From: Salinisphaera dokdonensis
GTDB lineage: Bacteria; Pseudomonadota; Gammaproteobacteria; Nevskiales; Salinisphaeraceae
Length of the DNA: 64,000 nucleotides
Assembly (NCBI RefSeq): GCF_040361215.1
Contig: NZ_APND01000001.1
Span: 62,001 to 126,000, forward strand
Direction: 5' to 3'
Notes under the pieces: generated by a model
What the model was told of the DNA's origin: nothing
What the model saw: the letters and a program-made list of their open reading frames with translations, nothing else
Database searches by the model: none
Program-made: the position numbers and the translations under genes
In this document: one piece after another, positions 50,861-62,556 of the stretch
Layout: every line of letters starts with the position of its first letter
Position numbering within the stretch: the first letter of the stretch is position 1

Positions 50861-51456
50861 TCGATGCACCGTGCAAGCCGTGAAATATCAAGAGCGGCGT
50901 CCACGAGCTCACTGGGGCTGCTCTGCCGGTCCGGGGTGAATAGTTTCAGCGCGGACTCTGGCATTTCGCGCGCCGCAGCGGTATCGGGGTTTTGCACGAT
51001 GGTCAGTCCCCCGAGCCGATGGATGGCGTGCAGCCCCACCGCGCCATCGGCATTAGCGCCCGACAGCAATACACCGGCGAGCCGCCGCCGATAGGCCTCG
51101 GCCATGGATTCGAACAACACATCGATACTGGGGCGCACGTACTGGATGCGCTCGCCGGCACAAAGAGCGAACGTGCCGGCACGCTCGACGAGCAGATGAT
51201 AGCCGCCGCCGGCGACATGGACCCGATTCGGCGCCAGCGTCTCGCCGTCCAGCGCTTCGGCGACAGGCAACGCACAATGTAGTGACAGCACGTCGCACAG
51301 ATCACCGACATCGCGACTGCCGGTATGCAGACACAAAACCACCGCCAGCTCGGTCGGCGCCACCAGTGCTTCCAGCACGTTGCAGATCACATCCAGGCTG
51401 CCGGCCGAGCCGCCGATCGCGAGTATTGCGTAGTCCGCGTATTCGGCGTTATTCAT
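50848..51456 (-). CDS. CheB-type methylesterase domain protein without a receiver
   Basis: The 202-residue protein comprises only the CheB catalytic domain. Visible features are the nucleophile in AIGGSAGSLDV, a His in LCLHTGSRDV, AGGGYHLLVE, and the Asp in LLSGANADGAVGLHAI. Full-length CheB has an N-terminal receiver domain that controls it; that domain is missing here, so regulation must differ. It overlaps cheR by 4 nt and the cyclase gene at its end. No chemoreceptor lies nearby, so its substrate (a distant receptor or the adjacent kinase) is unknown. Confidence 0.88.
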   Translation of the reverse strand: MNNAEYADYAILAIGGSAGSLDVICNVLEALVAPTELAVVLCLHTGSRDVGDLCDVLSLHCALPVAEALDGETLAPNRVHVAGGGYHLLVERAGTFALCAGERIQYVRPSIDVLFESMAEAYRRRLAGVLLSGANADGAVGLHAIHRLGGLTIVQNPDTAAAREMPESALKLFTPDRQSSPSELVDAALDISRLARCIECRR

Positions 51457-52316
51457 GCGGCATCCCGCTTGAGGCGATAAATTCGGTCGGCCGCGCTGAC
51501 CAGTTCGAAGCGGTCGGCCACGCGCGACGACGCGCTGAGCGTTTCCTTATTGCCCAGCACGAGAAAACCGCCGCGCACCAGGCTGTCTGCGAACAGCTCG
51601 AGCACCCGATCCTTGAGCGGCTGGGTGAAATAGATCAGCACGTTCCGACACATGATCAGATGCGCCTCGGCGAAGACGCCGTCGGTCACCAGGTTGTGAT
51701 GGGCAAAGACAACTCGTTCGAGCAGTTCACGGCGCATGCGCAACAGTTCGTACCGGGTGTGATAGTAGTCGGAAAGTCGCCCCTGGCCGCCCGACTCGCG
51801 ATAATTGTTCCGGTATTCCGGTAGATTCTGACGGTTGAAGATACCCTCGGCGGCGCGCTCGAGAGCATGGTCGTTGAAATCGGTGGCATAGATCTGGGAG
51901 CGCTGGGTCAGGCCGGCCTCGGCCAGCAGAATCGCGAGCGAATAGACTTCCTCGCCGTAGGCACAGCCGGCCAACCAGATATTGATACGCGGCCAGGACG
52001 CCAGCATCGGCATCACGTCGTCGCGTAGCCGCAGAAACACCTCGGGATCGCGAAACAGCGACGAGACCGGCACCGACAGATGCGACACGATCTCGCGCAT
52101 GAGCTCGGGCTCGTAGAGCGTGCTGGGGATGAGATCGCCCAGCCGCTCGACACCGAACTTGCGGCTCAGCTCGACCACCCGACGCTTGAGCGACGCGCGC
52201 GAATAACCCGAAAAATCGTAGCCGTGCCGCAGGCGCAGCGCCTGAATGAACACCTCGAGCGCGATGTCTTCCACATCGGCCGCGTCCTGGGCATCGGTAT
52301 CGACGGGTTTGATCAT
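51453..52316 (-). CDS. CheR-type protein-glutamate methyltransferase
   Basis: CheR methylates glutamates of chemoreceptors using SAM. The 287-residue protein has the N-terminal helical domain (IQALRLRHGYDFSGYSRASLKRRV), SVPVSSLFRDPEVFLRLR, the SAM motif WLAGCAYGEEVYSLAIL, YATDFNDHALERA and the conserved CRNVLIYF. No beta-subdomain is obviously lost. It starts 3 nt after the kinase gene and overlaps the cheB-like gene. CheR/CheB pairs next to hybrid kinases exist in pseudomonads, where they serve non-motility signalling. Confidence 0.92.
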   Translation of the reverse strand: MIKPVDTDAQDAADVEDIALEVFIQALRLRHGYDFSGYSRASLKRRVVELSRKFGVERLGDLIPSTLYEPELMREIVSHLSVPVSSLFRDPEVFLRLRDDVMPMLASWPRINIWLAGCAYGEEVYSLAILLAEAGLTQRSQIYATDFNDHALERAAEGIFNRQNLPEYRNNYRESGGQGRLSDYYHTRYELLRMRRELLERVVFAHHNLVTDGVFAEAHLIMCRNVLIYFTQPLKDRVLELFADSLVRGGFLVLGNKETLSASSRVADRFELVSAADRIYRLKRDAA

Positions 52317-52319
52317 GGT

Positions 52320-55976
<3,657 letters not shown>

Positions 55977-55993
55977 CCCGTTCTCTTATTCTG

Positions 55994-56929
55994 TCATTCG
56001 TCGGCATCGCCGCGCCTTGTCTTCTGTTGCTCTTCACACCGCTCGAAGTCGAGTCGGATACCGTCACGACCCTGCCAACGCGGCGCATAGCGTGCCGGCT
56101 CACAGGCCAACGTCGCCAGTCTGAAGCGACGGGCAGGCGCGGGCTCGCTTTCCAGCGCCGCCTGCCGCGTCATATCAAGTCGCGGAAGGAAATCCAGTCC
56201 CGTCAGCGCTTCGATACGGTCTATCGATACGACAAAACGGCTCAGCGGCTCGTCCCCGCGCACCGACTGGGGCACGACAAACGCCGCGGCCTCCCATTCG
56301 CCGCTGGCCGTACGCGCCAGCCATATACGAAAGAACGCCTGCGGCACACTACTGCTATCGGCAGCAATCGGTCCGAGCATTACCCAGAGTGGCGATTCGT
56401 CACGGGCAATGTCGTCGATTTCGATCTCTTCGAACCGCTGCCAAACCAATTGGTTGAGACGCGGCCGCTGCGGCGCGACGTTAGTGTAGTAGAAGCTCTG
56501 GCGCTGCGCCCGCGTTCCGTACACCTGACTCATGGCGTAATTAGGCGCCAGGTGGCCCCGGTCGTAATCGGGCCCGGTATAGACGGGCGTGGGGTCGCGC
56601 CTCGGCAGGCGCGGGTCGGAGATGAAAGACGGTCGCGGCATGGATCGATACGGCCCGATCGGCCGTAGGCGATACGCCACCCATGCGGCCTGCTCACGCA
56701 CAGAGTCGTAACCAATCGCGAAACCGTCGTTGACCACGAGGCGTATATCTCGAGCGCTGCTAACCGGCGCGCCCAGGGCCGCAGGCCATGCACCTGGGGC
56801 CGCCGGCCTGGCTAACGTGCAGCCGCTGGCGACCAAGAGAAAAAGCGCGCAAAGCACCGGAACTTCAGCGCGCAGGAACGGTCTTTGCACTAACCGTATA
56901 AACGGGATCGGCACGGGGATTATCTGCAT
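55994..56929 (-). CDS. Secreted or lipid-anchored DNA/RNA non-specific endonuclease
   Basis: This 311-residue protein has a signal-type N-terminus ending in LLVASGC, a degenerate lipobox. The beta-beta-alpha-metal nuclease fold follows: YDRGHLAPNYAMSQVYG holds the catalytic His of the DRGH motif. YYTNVAPQRPRLNQLVWQRFEE contains the metal-binding Asn. Both key residues are present, so activity in the periplasm or at the cell surface is expected; the substrate would be DNA or RNA of any sequence. It ends 17 nt before the hybrid-kinase start codon on the same strand and may be cotranscribed. It is divergent from the BI-1 gene with 70 bp between starts. Confidence 0.9.
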   Translation of the reverse strand: MQIIPVPIPFIRLVQRPFLRAEVPVLCALFLLVASGCTLARPAAPGAWPAALGAPVSSARDIRLVVNDGFAIGYDSVREQAAWVAYRLRPIGPYRSMPRPSFISDPRLPRRDPTPVYTGPDYDRGHLAPNYAMSQVYGTRAQRQSFYYTNVAPQRPRLNQLVWQRFEEIEIDDIARDESPLWVMLGPIAADSSSVPQAFFRIWLARTASGEWEAAAFVVPQSVRGDEPLSRFVVSIDRIEALTGLDFLPRLDMTRQAALESEPAPARRFRLATLACEPARYAPRWQGRDGIRLDFERCEEQQKTRRGDADE

Positions 56930-56999
56930 TGTTCAAACAAAGATTTCACTGCGGACAAACCGTGCTAGCCTCGAACCAGTCATTAATCCGAGACTTTCA

Positions 57000-57671
57000 A
57001 TGAACGCGGAACGTACTGTCCAATCCTCCCGCGCACAAACCGCGCTGGCTACCAACAGCGTATTGCGCAATACCTACATGCTGTTGTCGCTCACGCTGCT
57101 GTTCTCAGCAGCCGTGGCGGGTACGGCGATGGTTCTCAATGCCCCGCATCCGGGCATCATCATCACGCTGGTGGGCTACTTCGGCCTGCTGTTTGCGGTC
57201 GAGAAGACGAAGAACAGCGCGATGGGCCTCGTCAGCGTATTCGGGCTGACCGGCTTCATGGGCTACACCATCGGCCCGATCCTGAACATGTATCTCGCCA
57301 CGTTCTCCAACGGCGGCGAGATCGTGATGCTCGCGCTTGGTGGCACAGGCGCGATCTTCATGGGCATGTCCGGTTACGCGCTGGCTTCCGGCAAGCGCTT
57401 CAACCAGTGGGGCGGCATGCTCTTCATGGGCATCCTGGTCGCCTTCGTGATGAGCATCATTGCAGTGGTCTTCTCGATCCCGGCGCTGTCGATGGCCGTC
57501 TCGGCGCTGTTCGTGCTGCTGATGTCCGGCCTGATCGTCTACCAGACCGGCGAGATCGTTCACGGTGGCGAGACGAACTACATCACCGCGACGGTGACGC
57601 TGTTCGTGACCATCTACAACCTGTTCCTGAGCCTGCTGCAGCTGCTCGGCGTCTTCATGGGCGAGGAATAG
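57000..57671 (+). CDS. Bax inhibitor-1/YccA-family membrane protein
   Basis: This 223-residue protein has seven hydrophobic helices, beginning at YMLLSLTLLFSAAVAGTAMVL. It includes the family's GLTGFMGYTIGPILN and LMSGLIVYQTGEIV segments. YccA binds and modulates FtsH in E. coli; related proteins leak calcium in a pH-dependent way. The start at 57000 was chosen because residues from there match the family. The frame stays open upstream without similarity. The ribosome-binding site is weak. A terminator follows 34 bp after the stop. Confidence 0.92.
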   Translation: MNAERTVQSSRAQTALATNSVLRNTYMLLSLTLLFSAAVAGTAMVLNAPHPGIIITLVGYFGLLFAVEKTKNSAMGLVSVFGLTGFMGYTIGPILNMYLATFSNGGEIVMLALGGTGAIFMGMSGYALASGKRFNQWGGMLFMGILVAFVMSIIAVVFSIPALSMAVSALFVLLMSGLIVYQTGEIVHGGETNYITATVTLFVTIYNLFLSLLQLLGVFMGEE

Positions 57672-57704
57672 CGATCTAGCTATCGCGCCCACAAGGCGAT
57701 GAAC

Positions 57705-57740
57705 AAAACCCGGCCCCGCGATGCGGCGCCGGGTTTTTTT
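57705..57740. terminator. Bidirectional rho-independent terminator
   Basis: AAAACCCGGC (57705-57714) pairs with GCCGGGTTTT (57728-57737) across a 13-nt loop, and the T-run continues on the plus strand. It ends BI-1 transcription, and on the minus strand it ends cysG, whose stop is at 57739. Confidence 0.85.
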
Positions 57741-59160
57741 ATACCTGCGACTCGGATTCCATGGACGGTCGGAACCAGCCGAGCGTCTCGTTGAGGCGCA
57801 CCACCTCACCGACTATCAGCAGCGCCGGCCCTTCGACGACTTCGGCGGCCACGCGTTCCGGCAGGTCGACCAGCGACCCGACGACCAGCCGCTGGCGTAC
57901 CGTGGTGCCTTCGATCACCAGCGCCGCCGGCCAGTCGTCCGCCAACCCATGTTGACGTAGTTTCTCGCAGATAATTGGCAGGCTCTTGACCGCCATGAAG
58001 AAAACAACGGTCTGGCCTCGCTTGGCGAGTTGCGACCAGGACAGCTCCAGCTCACCCGCCTTGAGATGGCCGGTCACGAAAGTCACCGACTGCGCATAGT
58101 CGCGATGGGTGAGCGGTATGCCCGCGTAGGCCGCGCAACCGCTAGCGGCCGTGATACCCGGTACCACCTGGAACGGCACACCGGCCTCGGCGAGCTGGGC
58201 AATCTCTTCCCCGCCGCGACCGAACACAAAGGGGTCCCCACCCTTGAGTCGAAGCACGCGTTTGCCCTCGCCGGCGAGCCGCACCATCAGCTCGTTGATA
58301 TCTTCCTGCGGCAAGGTATGGCGTGCGGCGCGCTTGCCTACATGAATGAACTCCGCATCGGGATTCGCGAGATCGAGGATGGCTGGTGCGATCAAGCTGT
58401 CGTGGAGCACGACATCCGCACGCTGAATGAGCCGCAAGGCTCTCGAGGTGAGAAGATCCGGATCGCCCGGGCCGCCGCCGACCAGGTATACCTCGCCGCG
58501 TGCCGGGGTCGGCGTCTGCGCGCCATCCTCCAGCGTTTCTGCGAGATCACGACGCGCGTCCGCCATGCGGCCGGTGAATACCTTCTCAGCGATCGGTCCA
58601 TCGAGAACACGGAGCCAGAATCCGGCGCGCTCGGCACGCGGCAGTCTTGCCTTGACGATGTCGCGGAAGTCACCGGCCAGCCGCGCGAGATCACCGTAGG
58701 CGCGTGGAATCCAGGCATCCAGTCGCGTACGCAGAATGCGCGCCAGGGTCGGCGCCTGGCCGTCGCTGGAGATCGCAATCTGCAGTGCATCACGCTGCAC
58801 CACCGCCGGCACGAGGAAGTCCGAGGCCGCGGCATCGTCGGCGCGCTGTACAAGCACCTGCCGCTTATTCGCGGCCTCGGCAAGCATGGCGTTTACTGCC
58901 GTATCGTCGGTTGCCGCAAAGACGAGCGTGTAGCCGTCGACGTCGTTCTCGACCGCCTCGCGCTTCTTCCAGACCAGTTCACCGGCTTCAGCCCAGGCTC
59001 GGACCTGTTCGTGCGCGTGCGGGGCAACGACCGTGATCCGCGCGCCCGATTCGAGCAATCGGCCGATACGCCGGACCGCGATTCGCCCCGCCCCGGCGAC
59101 CAGCACCGGGCGATCGCTCAAACGCAAAAATATCGGAAGGCTGGGTGCGGTATTCGGCAA
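57739..59160 (-). CDS. cysG: Siroheme synthase (CysG)
   Basis: CysG makes siroheme, the cofactor of sulfite and nitrite reductases, by two methylations of uroporphyrinogen III, dehydrogenation and iron insertion. The 473-residue fusion has an N-terminal NAD-binding precorrin-2 dehydrogenase/ferrochelatase part (VLVAGAGRIAVRRIGRLLESGA). A dimerisation region follows. The C-terminal SUMT methyltransferase has VYLVGGGPGDPDLLTSRALR, VFGRGGEE and VPGITAASGCAAYAGIPLTHR. The length fits (E. coli 457). The TauE/SafE permease starts 23 nt upstream on the same strand. Confidence 0.96.
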   Translation of the reverse strand: MPNTAPSLPIFLRLSDRPVLVAGAGRIAVRRIGRLLESGARITVVAPHAHEQVRAWAEAGELVWKKREAVENDVDGYTLVFAATDDTAVNAMLAEAANKRQVLVQRADDAAASDFLVPAVVQRDALQIAISSDGQAPTLARILRTRLDAWIPRAYGDLARLAGDFRDIVKARLPRAERAGFWLRVLDGPIAEKVFTGRMADARRDLAETLEDGAQTPTPARGEVYLVGGGPGDPDLLTSRALRLIQRADVVLHDSLIAPAILDLANPDAEFIHVGKRAARHTLPQEDINELMVRLAGEGKRVLRLKGGDPFVFGRGGEEIAQLAEAGVPFQVVPGITAASGCAAYAGIPLTHRDYAQSVTFVTGHLKAGELELSWSQLAKRGQTVVFFMAVKSLPIICEKLRQHGLADDWPAALVIEGTTVRQRLVVGSLVDLPERVAAEVVEGPALLIVGEVVRLNETLGWFRPSMESESQV

Positions 59161-59183
59161 GATCGCTCTTGGAAGGTCGGACG

Positions 59184-59996
59184 CTAGACGGTGTGCATCA
59201 ACGACGCCACGCTATCAAAGAGCATGCTGGCGCCGATGACGAGCAATAGAACCGATATGATCGGCCGCAACAGCCCGTCAGGCAAACGCGACCCCAGCCG
59301 TGTGCCGAGATAGATGCCCGGCAGCGAGCCCAGAAGCAGGAATCCCAGCACCGGCAGATCTGTCGTACCCAAGCTCAAATGGCCGATACCGGCGATCAGC
59401 GTCAAGGGGACGGCGTGAGCGATATCGGTGCCTACAATCCGGATTGCAGCGCGGCGCGGGTACAGCAACAGAAGCATGGTGGTACCCAGCACGCCGGCGC
59501 CGACCGACGACAAGGTGACCAGCACGCCGAGCACGATGCCCCCGATCACGGTGATCGGCTCGCGCAGTTTGAGCAGGCCCGGCGGCAGGCCCGATTCATC
59601 GGCGTCACTGACGTCCATGCGCGCCATGATCCGCTTGCGCACGAGCGTGAGCACTGCGGTGGCAATGATCGCCACACAGAGCGTGATCGTCATCAGGCTC
59701 TCGACCCAGGGGCTCAGGCCGACATAATGCAACCAGAAGATAGTGATTACGGCCGCCGGGAGGCTGCCCGCTGACATCAGGCCAACCACCCGCCAGTCGA
59801 CGGTCTGCTGACGGCCATGGAGCCAAGTACCGAAACCCTTGGTGCCGGCGGCATAGAGCAGATCGGTACCCACCGCGGCAGACGGCGCGAAGCCGAAGAT
59901 GAGAATCAGCAGCGGGGTCATCAGCGATCCGCCGCCGACCCCGGTGACACCCACCGCCAAACCGACAACAAGACCGGCAATGCTGAACGCTAACAT
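59184..59996 (-). CDS. TauE/SafE-family sulfite/anion permease
   Basis: This 270-residue integral membrane protein has about eight helices and the duplicated family motifs (VGLAVGVTGVGGGSLMTPLL, and VTLSSVGAGVLGTTMLLLLYP). Some members export sulfite or sulfoacetate, others have unknown cargo. The linkage to cysG and cysB supports a role in sulfur-anion transport, such as sulfite efflux or sulfate-related uptake, but this is inference. It is divergent from cysB with 124 bp between starts. Confidence 0.88.
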   Translation of the reverse strand: MLAFSIAGLVVGLAVGVTGVGGGSLMTPLLILIFGFAPSAAVGTDLLYAAGTKGFGTWLHGRQQTVDWRVVGLMSAGSLPAAVITIFWLHYVGLSPWVESLMTITLCVAIIATAVLTLVRKRIMARMDVSDADESGLPPGLLKLREPITVIGGIVLGVLVTLSSVGAGVLGTTMLLLLYPRRAAIRIVGTDIAHAVPLTLIAGIGHLSLGTTDLPVLGFLLLGSLPGIYLGTRLGSRLPDGLLRPIISVLLLVIGASMLFDSVASLMHTV

Positions 59997-60120
59997 CGCC
60001 TGAGCGACTCCAAGAGCGACAAAGAGCGCAGGCTAGCAGTGGCTTCTAAAATCCGATAGAAATATATATTTATAGTTTAATAAGATTCCGGCATATGAAA
60101 TCCGCCGATAAAGGGTCGAC
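59997..60120. promoter_or_regulatory. AT-rich divergent control region of the TauE/SafE gene and cysB
   Basis: An AT-rich core (about 60045-60085, with AATATATATTTATAG and TTTAATAAG) stands out from the GC-rich surroundings. It is the only plausible promoter area for both genes. CysB often binds its own promoter, but I cannot identify a defined CysB site. AAAGGG precedes the cysB ATG. Confidence 0.5.
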
Positions 60121-61101
60121 ATGAAACTCCGCCAACTCGTCTATATCAACGAAGTCGCCAAGCGTCGGCTGAATATCACGGCCGCTGCCGAGGCGCTGCA
60201 TACGTCACAACCGGGCGTGAGCAAACAGATCCGCCTGCTCGAAGACGAACTCGGAGTACTGGTGTTCGAGCGAAACGGCAAGCATCTGGATCGCATCACG
60301 CCGGCCGGCGCACGCATTCTGGAAACCACGCGCCGGATCTTGTCCGAGGTGGAGAACATCACGCGCACCGCCAGCGAGTTCGCGGATGCCGATCGTGGCT
60401 CGCTGTGCGTCGCCACCACCCATACCCAGGCCCGTTACGCGCTGCCGCAAGTGATCGGTGCATTCCGAACCGAGTACCCGAAGGTATCGCTGCATATCAA
60501 TCAGGGCGCGCCGCCGCAGATCGCGGGCTGGGCCGCCGCCGGCGACGCCGATTTCGCGATCGCCACCGAAGCACTGGAACACTACGACGAACTCGTCATG
60601 CTGCCCTGCTACCACTGGAACCGCTGTGTGCTGGTGCCACGCGATCATCCGCTCGCCAGCACCGAACAGATCTCACTCGAGCAACTGGCCGAGCAGCCGA
60701 TCGTGACCTACACCTTCGGTTTCACCGGCCGCTCGCACCTGGATGCGGCCTTCGAGGCCCGCGGGCTGACGCCCAATGTCGTGCTCACCGCGGTCGATGC
60801 CGACGTGATCAAGACCTACGTCCGGCTCGGTCTCGGCGTGGGCGTGGTCGCGAACATGGCCTATGACCCGAACACCGATCAGGATCTGGTGCGTCTGGAT
60901 GCCAGCCACCTGTTCGCGGCCAGCACCACGCATATCGGCTTTCGCCACAACCTGTTCCTGCGCGGCTATATGCGGCGCTTCATCCAGCTCTTCGCGCCCC
61001 ATCTGACCAGCGAGCGCATCGACGAGGCCGTCGCCCACTATCCGGGTGCCCGCTACGAAGCGCTCGTCGAGCGCCTGCTCGCGGAACTGCCGAAGCTCTA
61101 G
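60121..61101 (+). CDS. cysB: CysB-family transcriptional regulator
   Basis: CysB is a LysR-type activator of sulfate-assimilation genes that responds to N-acetylserine and sulfide/thiosulfate. The 326-residue protein opens MKLRQLVYINEVAKRRLNITAAAEALHTSQPGVSKQIR, a diagnostic helix-turn-helix. LEDELGVLVFERNGKHL follows. The effector domain includes TTHTQARYALPQVI and YTFGFTGRSHLDAAF. The length matches E. coli CysB (324). AAAGGG precedes the ATG. It is convergent with serS and divergent from the TauE/SafE gene. Confidence 0.95.
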   Translation: MKLRQLVYINEVAKRRLNITAAAEALHTSQPGVSKQIRLLEDELGVLVFERNGKHLDRITPAGARILETTRRILSEVENITRTASEFADADRGSLCVATTHTQARYALPQVIGAFRTEYPKVSLHINQGAPPQIAGWAAAGDADFAIATEALEHYDELVMLPCYHWNRCVLVPRDHPLASTEQISLEQLAEQPIVTYTFGFTGRSHLDAAFEARGLTPNVVLTAVDADVIKTYVRLGLGVGVVANMAYDPNTDQDLVRLDASHLFAASTTHIGFRHNLFLRGYMRRFIQLFAPHLTSERIDEAVAHYPGARYEALVERLLAELPKL

Positions 61102-61122
61102 TCCGCGCGCGGGAACCTGCGC

Positions 61123-62397
61123 TTACGGCTCAAGCCGGGTCACCCCGCCCATGAACGGCTGCAACGCCATGGGGATGTCCACGCTGCCGTCCGCGTTCTG
61201 GTGATTCTCCAGCACGGCAACGAGCGTACGCCCGATCGCCAGCCCCGAGCCGTTGAGCGTGTGCAGCAGGCGCGGCTTGCCGGTCTCCGGGTCGCGGTAG
61301 CGCGCACCCATGCGCCGGGCCTGGAAATCGCCGCAGTTACTGCAGGACGAGATCTCGCGATACGTCTCCTGACTTGGCAGCCACACCTCGAGGTCGTAGG
61401 TCTTGGCGGCGGCAAAACCGATATCGCCGGTGCACAGCGTTACAACGCGATACGGCAGTTCCAGCCCCTGCAGTATCGATTCCGCGCTCGCCGTAAGCGC
61501 TTCCAGGGCAGCGTCGGATTCGTCCGGCAGCACCGCATTGACCATCTCCACCTTCTCGAACTGATGCTGGCGGATCATGCCGCGCACATCGCGCCCGGCG
61601 GCGCCGGCCTCGGCGCGAAAACAGGGTGAATGAGTGACAAACTTCAGCGGCAACCGGTCATGATCGACGATCTCGTCGGCCACGATATTGGTCATCGGCA
61701 CTTCCGCGGTCGGGATCAGGTAATAATCCTCGGGCTCCGCCAGGCGGAACAGGTCGTCGCCAAACTTGGGCAGTTGCCCCGTACCGAACAACGAGTTGGA
61801 ATTGACGATGTAGGGCACGTTCAGCTCGGTATAGCCGTTCGCGACGTGCGTCTCGAGCATGTAGGCGATCAGCGCCCGGTGCAGTCGGGCGACGCCGCCC
61901 TGCAGCACGGTGAAACGCGCGCCGGTGATCTTGGCTGCCGTGGCCGCATCCAGGCCCGCAAGCTTCTCGCCGACCTCGACGTGATCATGCACGTCGAAAT
62001 CGAAGGCCCGCGGCTCGCCCCAGCGGCGGCTTTCGACGTTGTCGTTCTCGCTGTCGCCGTGAGGTACATCGTCCGCCGGAATATTGGGCAGGCCGGCACG
62101 AATGGCATCCTGTTCCGTCTGAACAGTCTCGAGTTCGCGCTTGGCGTCGTCGAGCTGATCCCCGAGGCCACTTACTTGGGCCTTCAGGGGTTCGATATCC
62201 TCGCCTGCAGCCTTGGCCTTGCCGATCGACTTGGAACGGCGATTACGCTCGGCCTGCAGCTCCTCCGTGCGCGTCTGCAGCGATTTGCGGCGCGCATCGA
62301 GCTCGCGGTAGGCCTGGGCGTCAAAAGCGAAGCCACGGCTTTTCAGAGCCTCGGCGACGGCCTGCGGGTCATTGCGTAGCAGCCGGGGATCGAGCAT
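61123..62397 (-). CDS. serS: Seryl-tRNA synthetase
   Basis: SerS charges tRNA-Ser and tRNA-Sec with serine. The 424-residue protein begins MLDPRLLRNDPQAVAEALKSRGF. The N-terminal antiparallel coiled coil (about 30-110) binds the tRNA variable arm. Class II motifs follow: motif 2 region FVTHSPCFRAEAGAAGRDVRGMIRQHQF and motif 3 LNGSGLAIGRTL. I chose the ATG at 62397 by homology. An ATG 30 bp upstream and the longer open frame do not resemble SerS. The ribosome-binding site is weak. Confidence 0.96.
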   Translation of the reverse strand: MLDPRLLRNDPQAVAEALKSRGFAFDAQAYRELDARRKSLQTRTEELQAERNRRSKSIGKAKAAGEDIEPLKAQVSGLGDQLDDAKRELETVQTEQDAIRAGLPNIPADDVPHGDSENDNVESRRWGEPRAFDFDVHDHVEVGEKLAGLDAATAAKITGARFTVLQGGVARLHRALIAYMLETHVANGYTELNVPYIVNSNSLFGTGQLPKFGDDLFRLAEPEDYYLIPTAEVPMTNIVADEIVDHDRLPLKFVTHSPCFRAEAGAAGRDVRGMIRQHQFEKVEMVNAVLPDESDAALEALTASAESILQGLELPYRVVTLCTGDIGFAAAKTYDLEVWLPSQETYREISSCSNCGDFQARRMGARYRDPETGKPRLLHTLNGSGLAIGRTLVAVLENHQNADGSVDIPMALQPFMGGVTRLEP

Positions 62398-62556
62398 AAC
62401 GTCGTTGTCTGCGAATTTGCGCGGCATTATATGGGCCGCGACAGGCGGCTGCAGCCATGGCGTCTGCAGTTTGCGATTTTGAACATGCGATGACGGCTGG
62501 CAACGCCGTCGGGGGATCGACCTATCGTCAGCGCCTGGATACTCGTCACGATCTCG

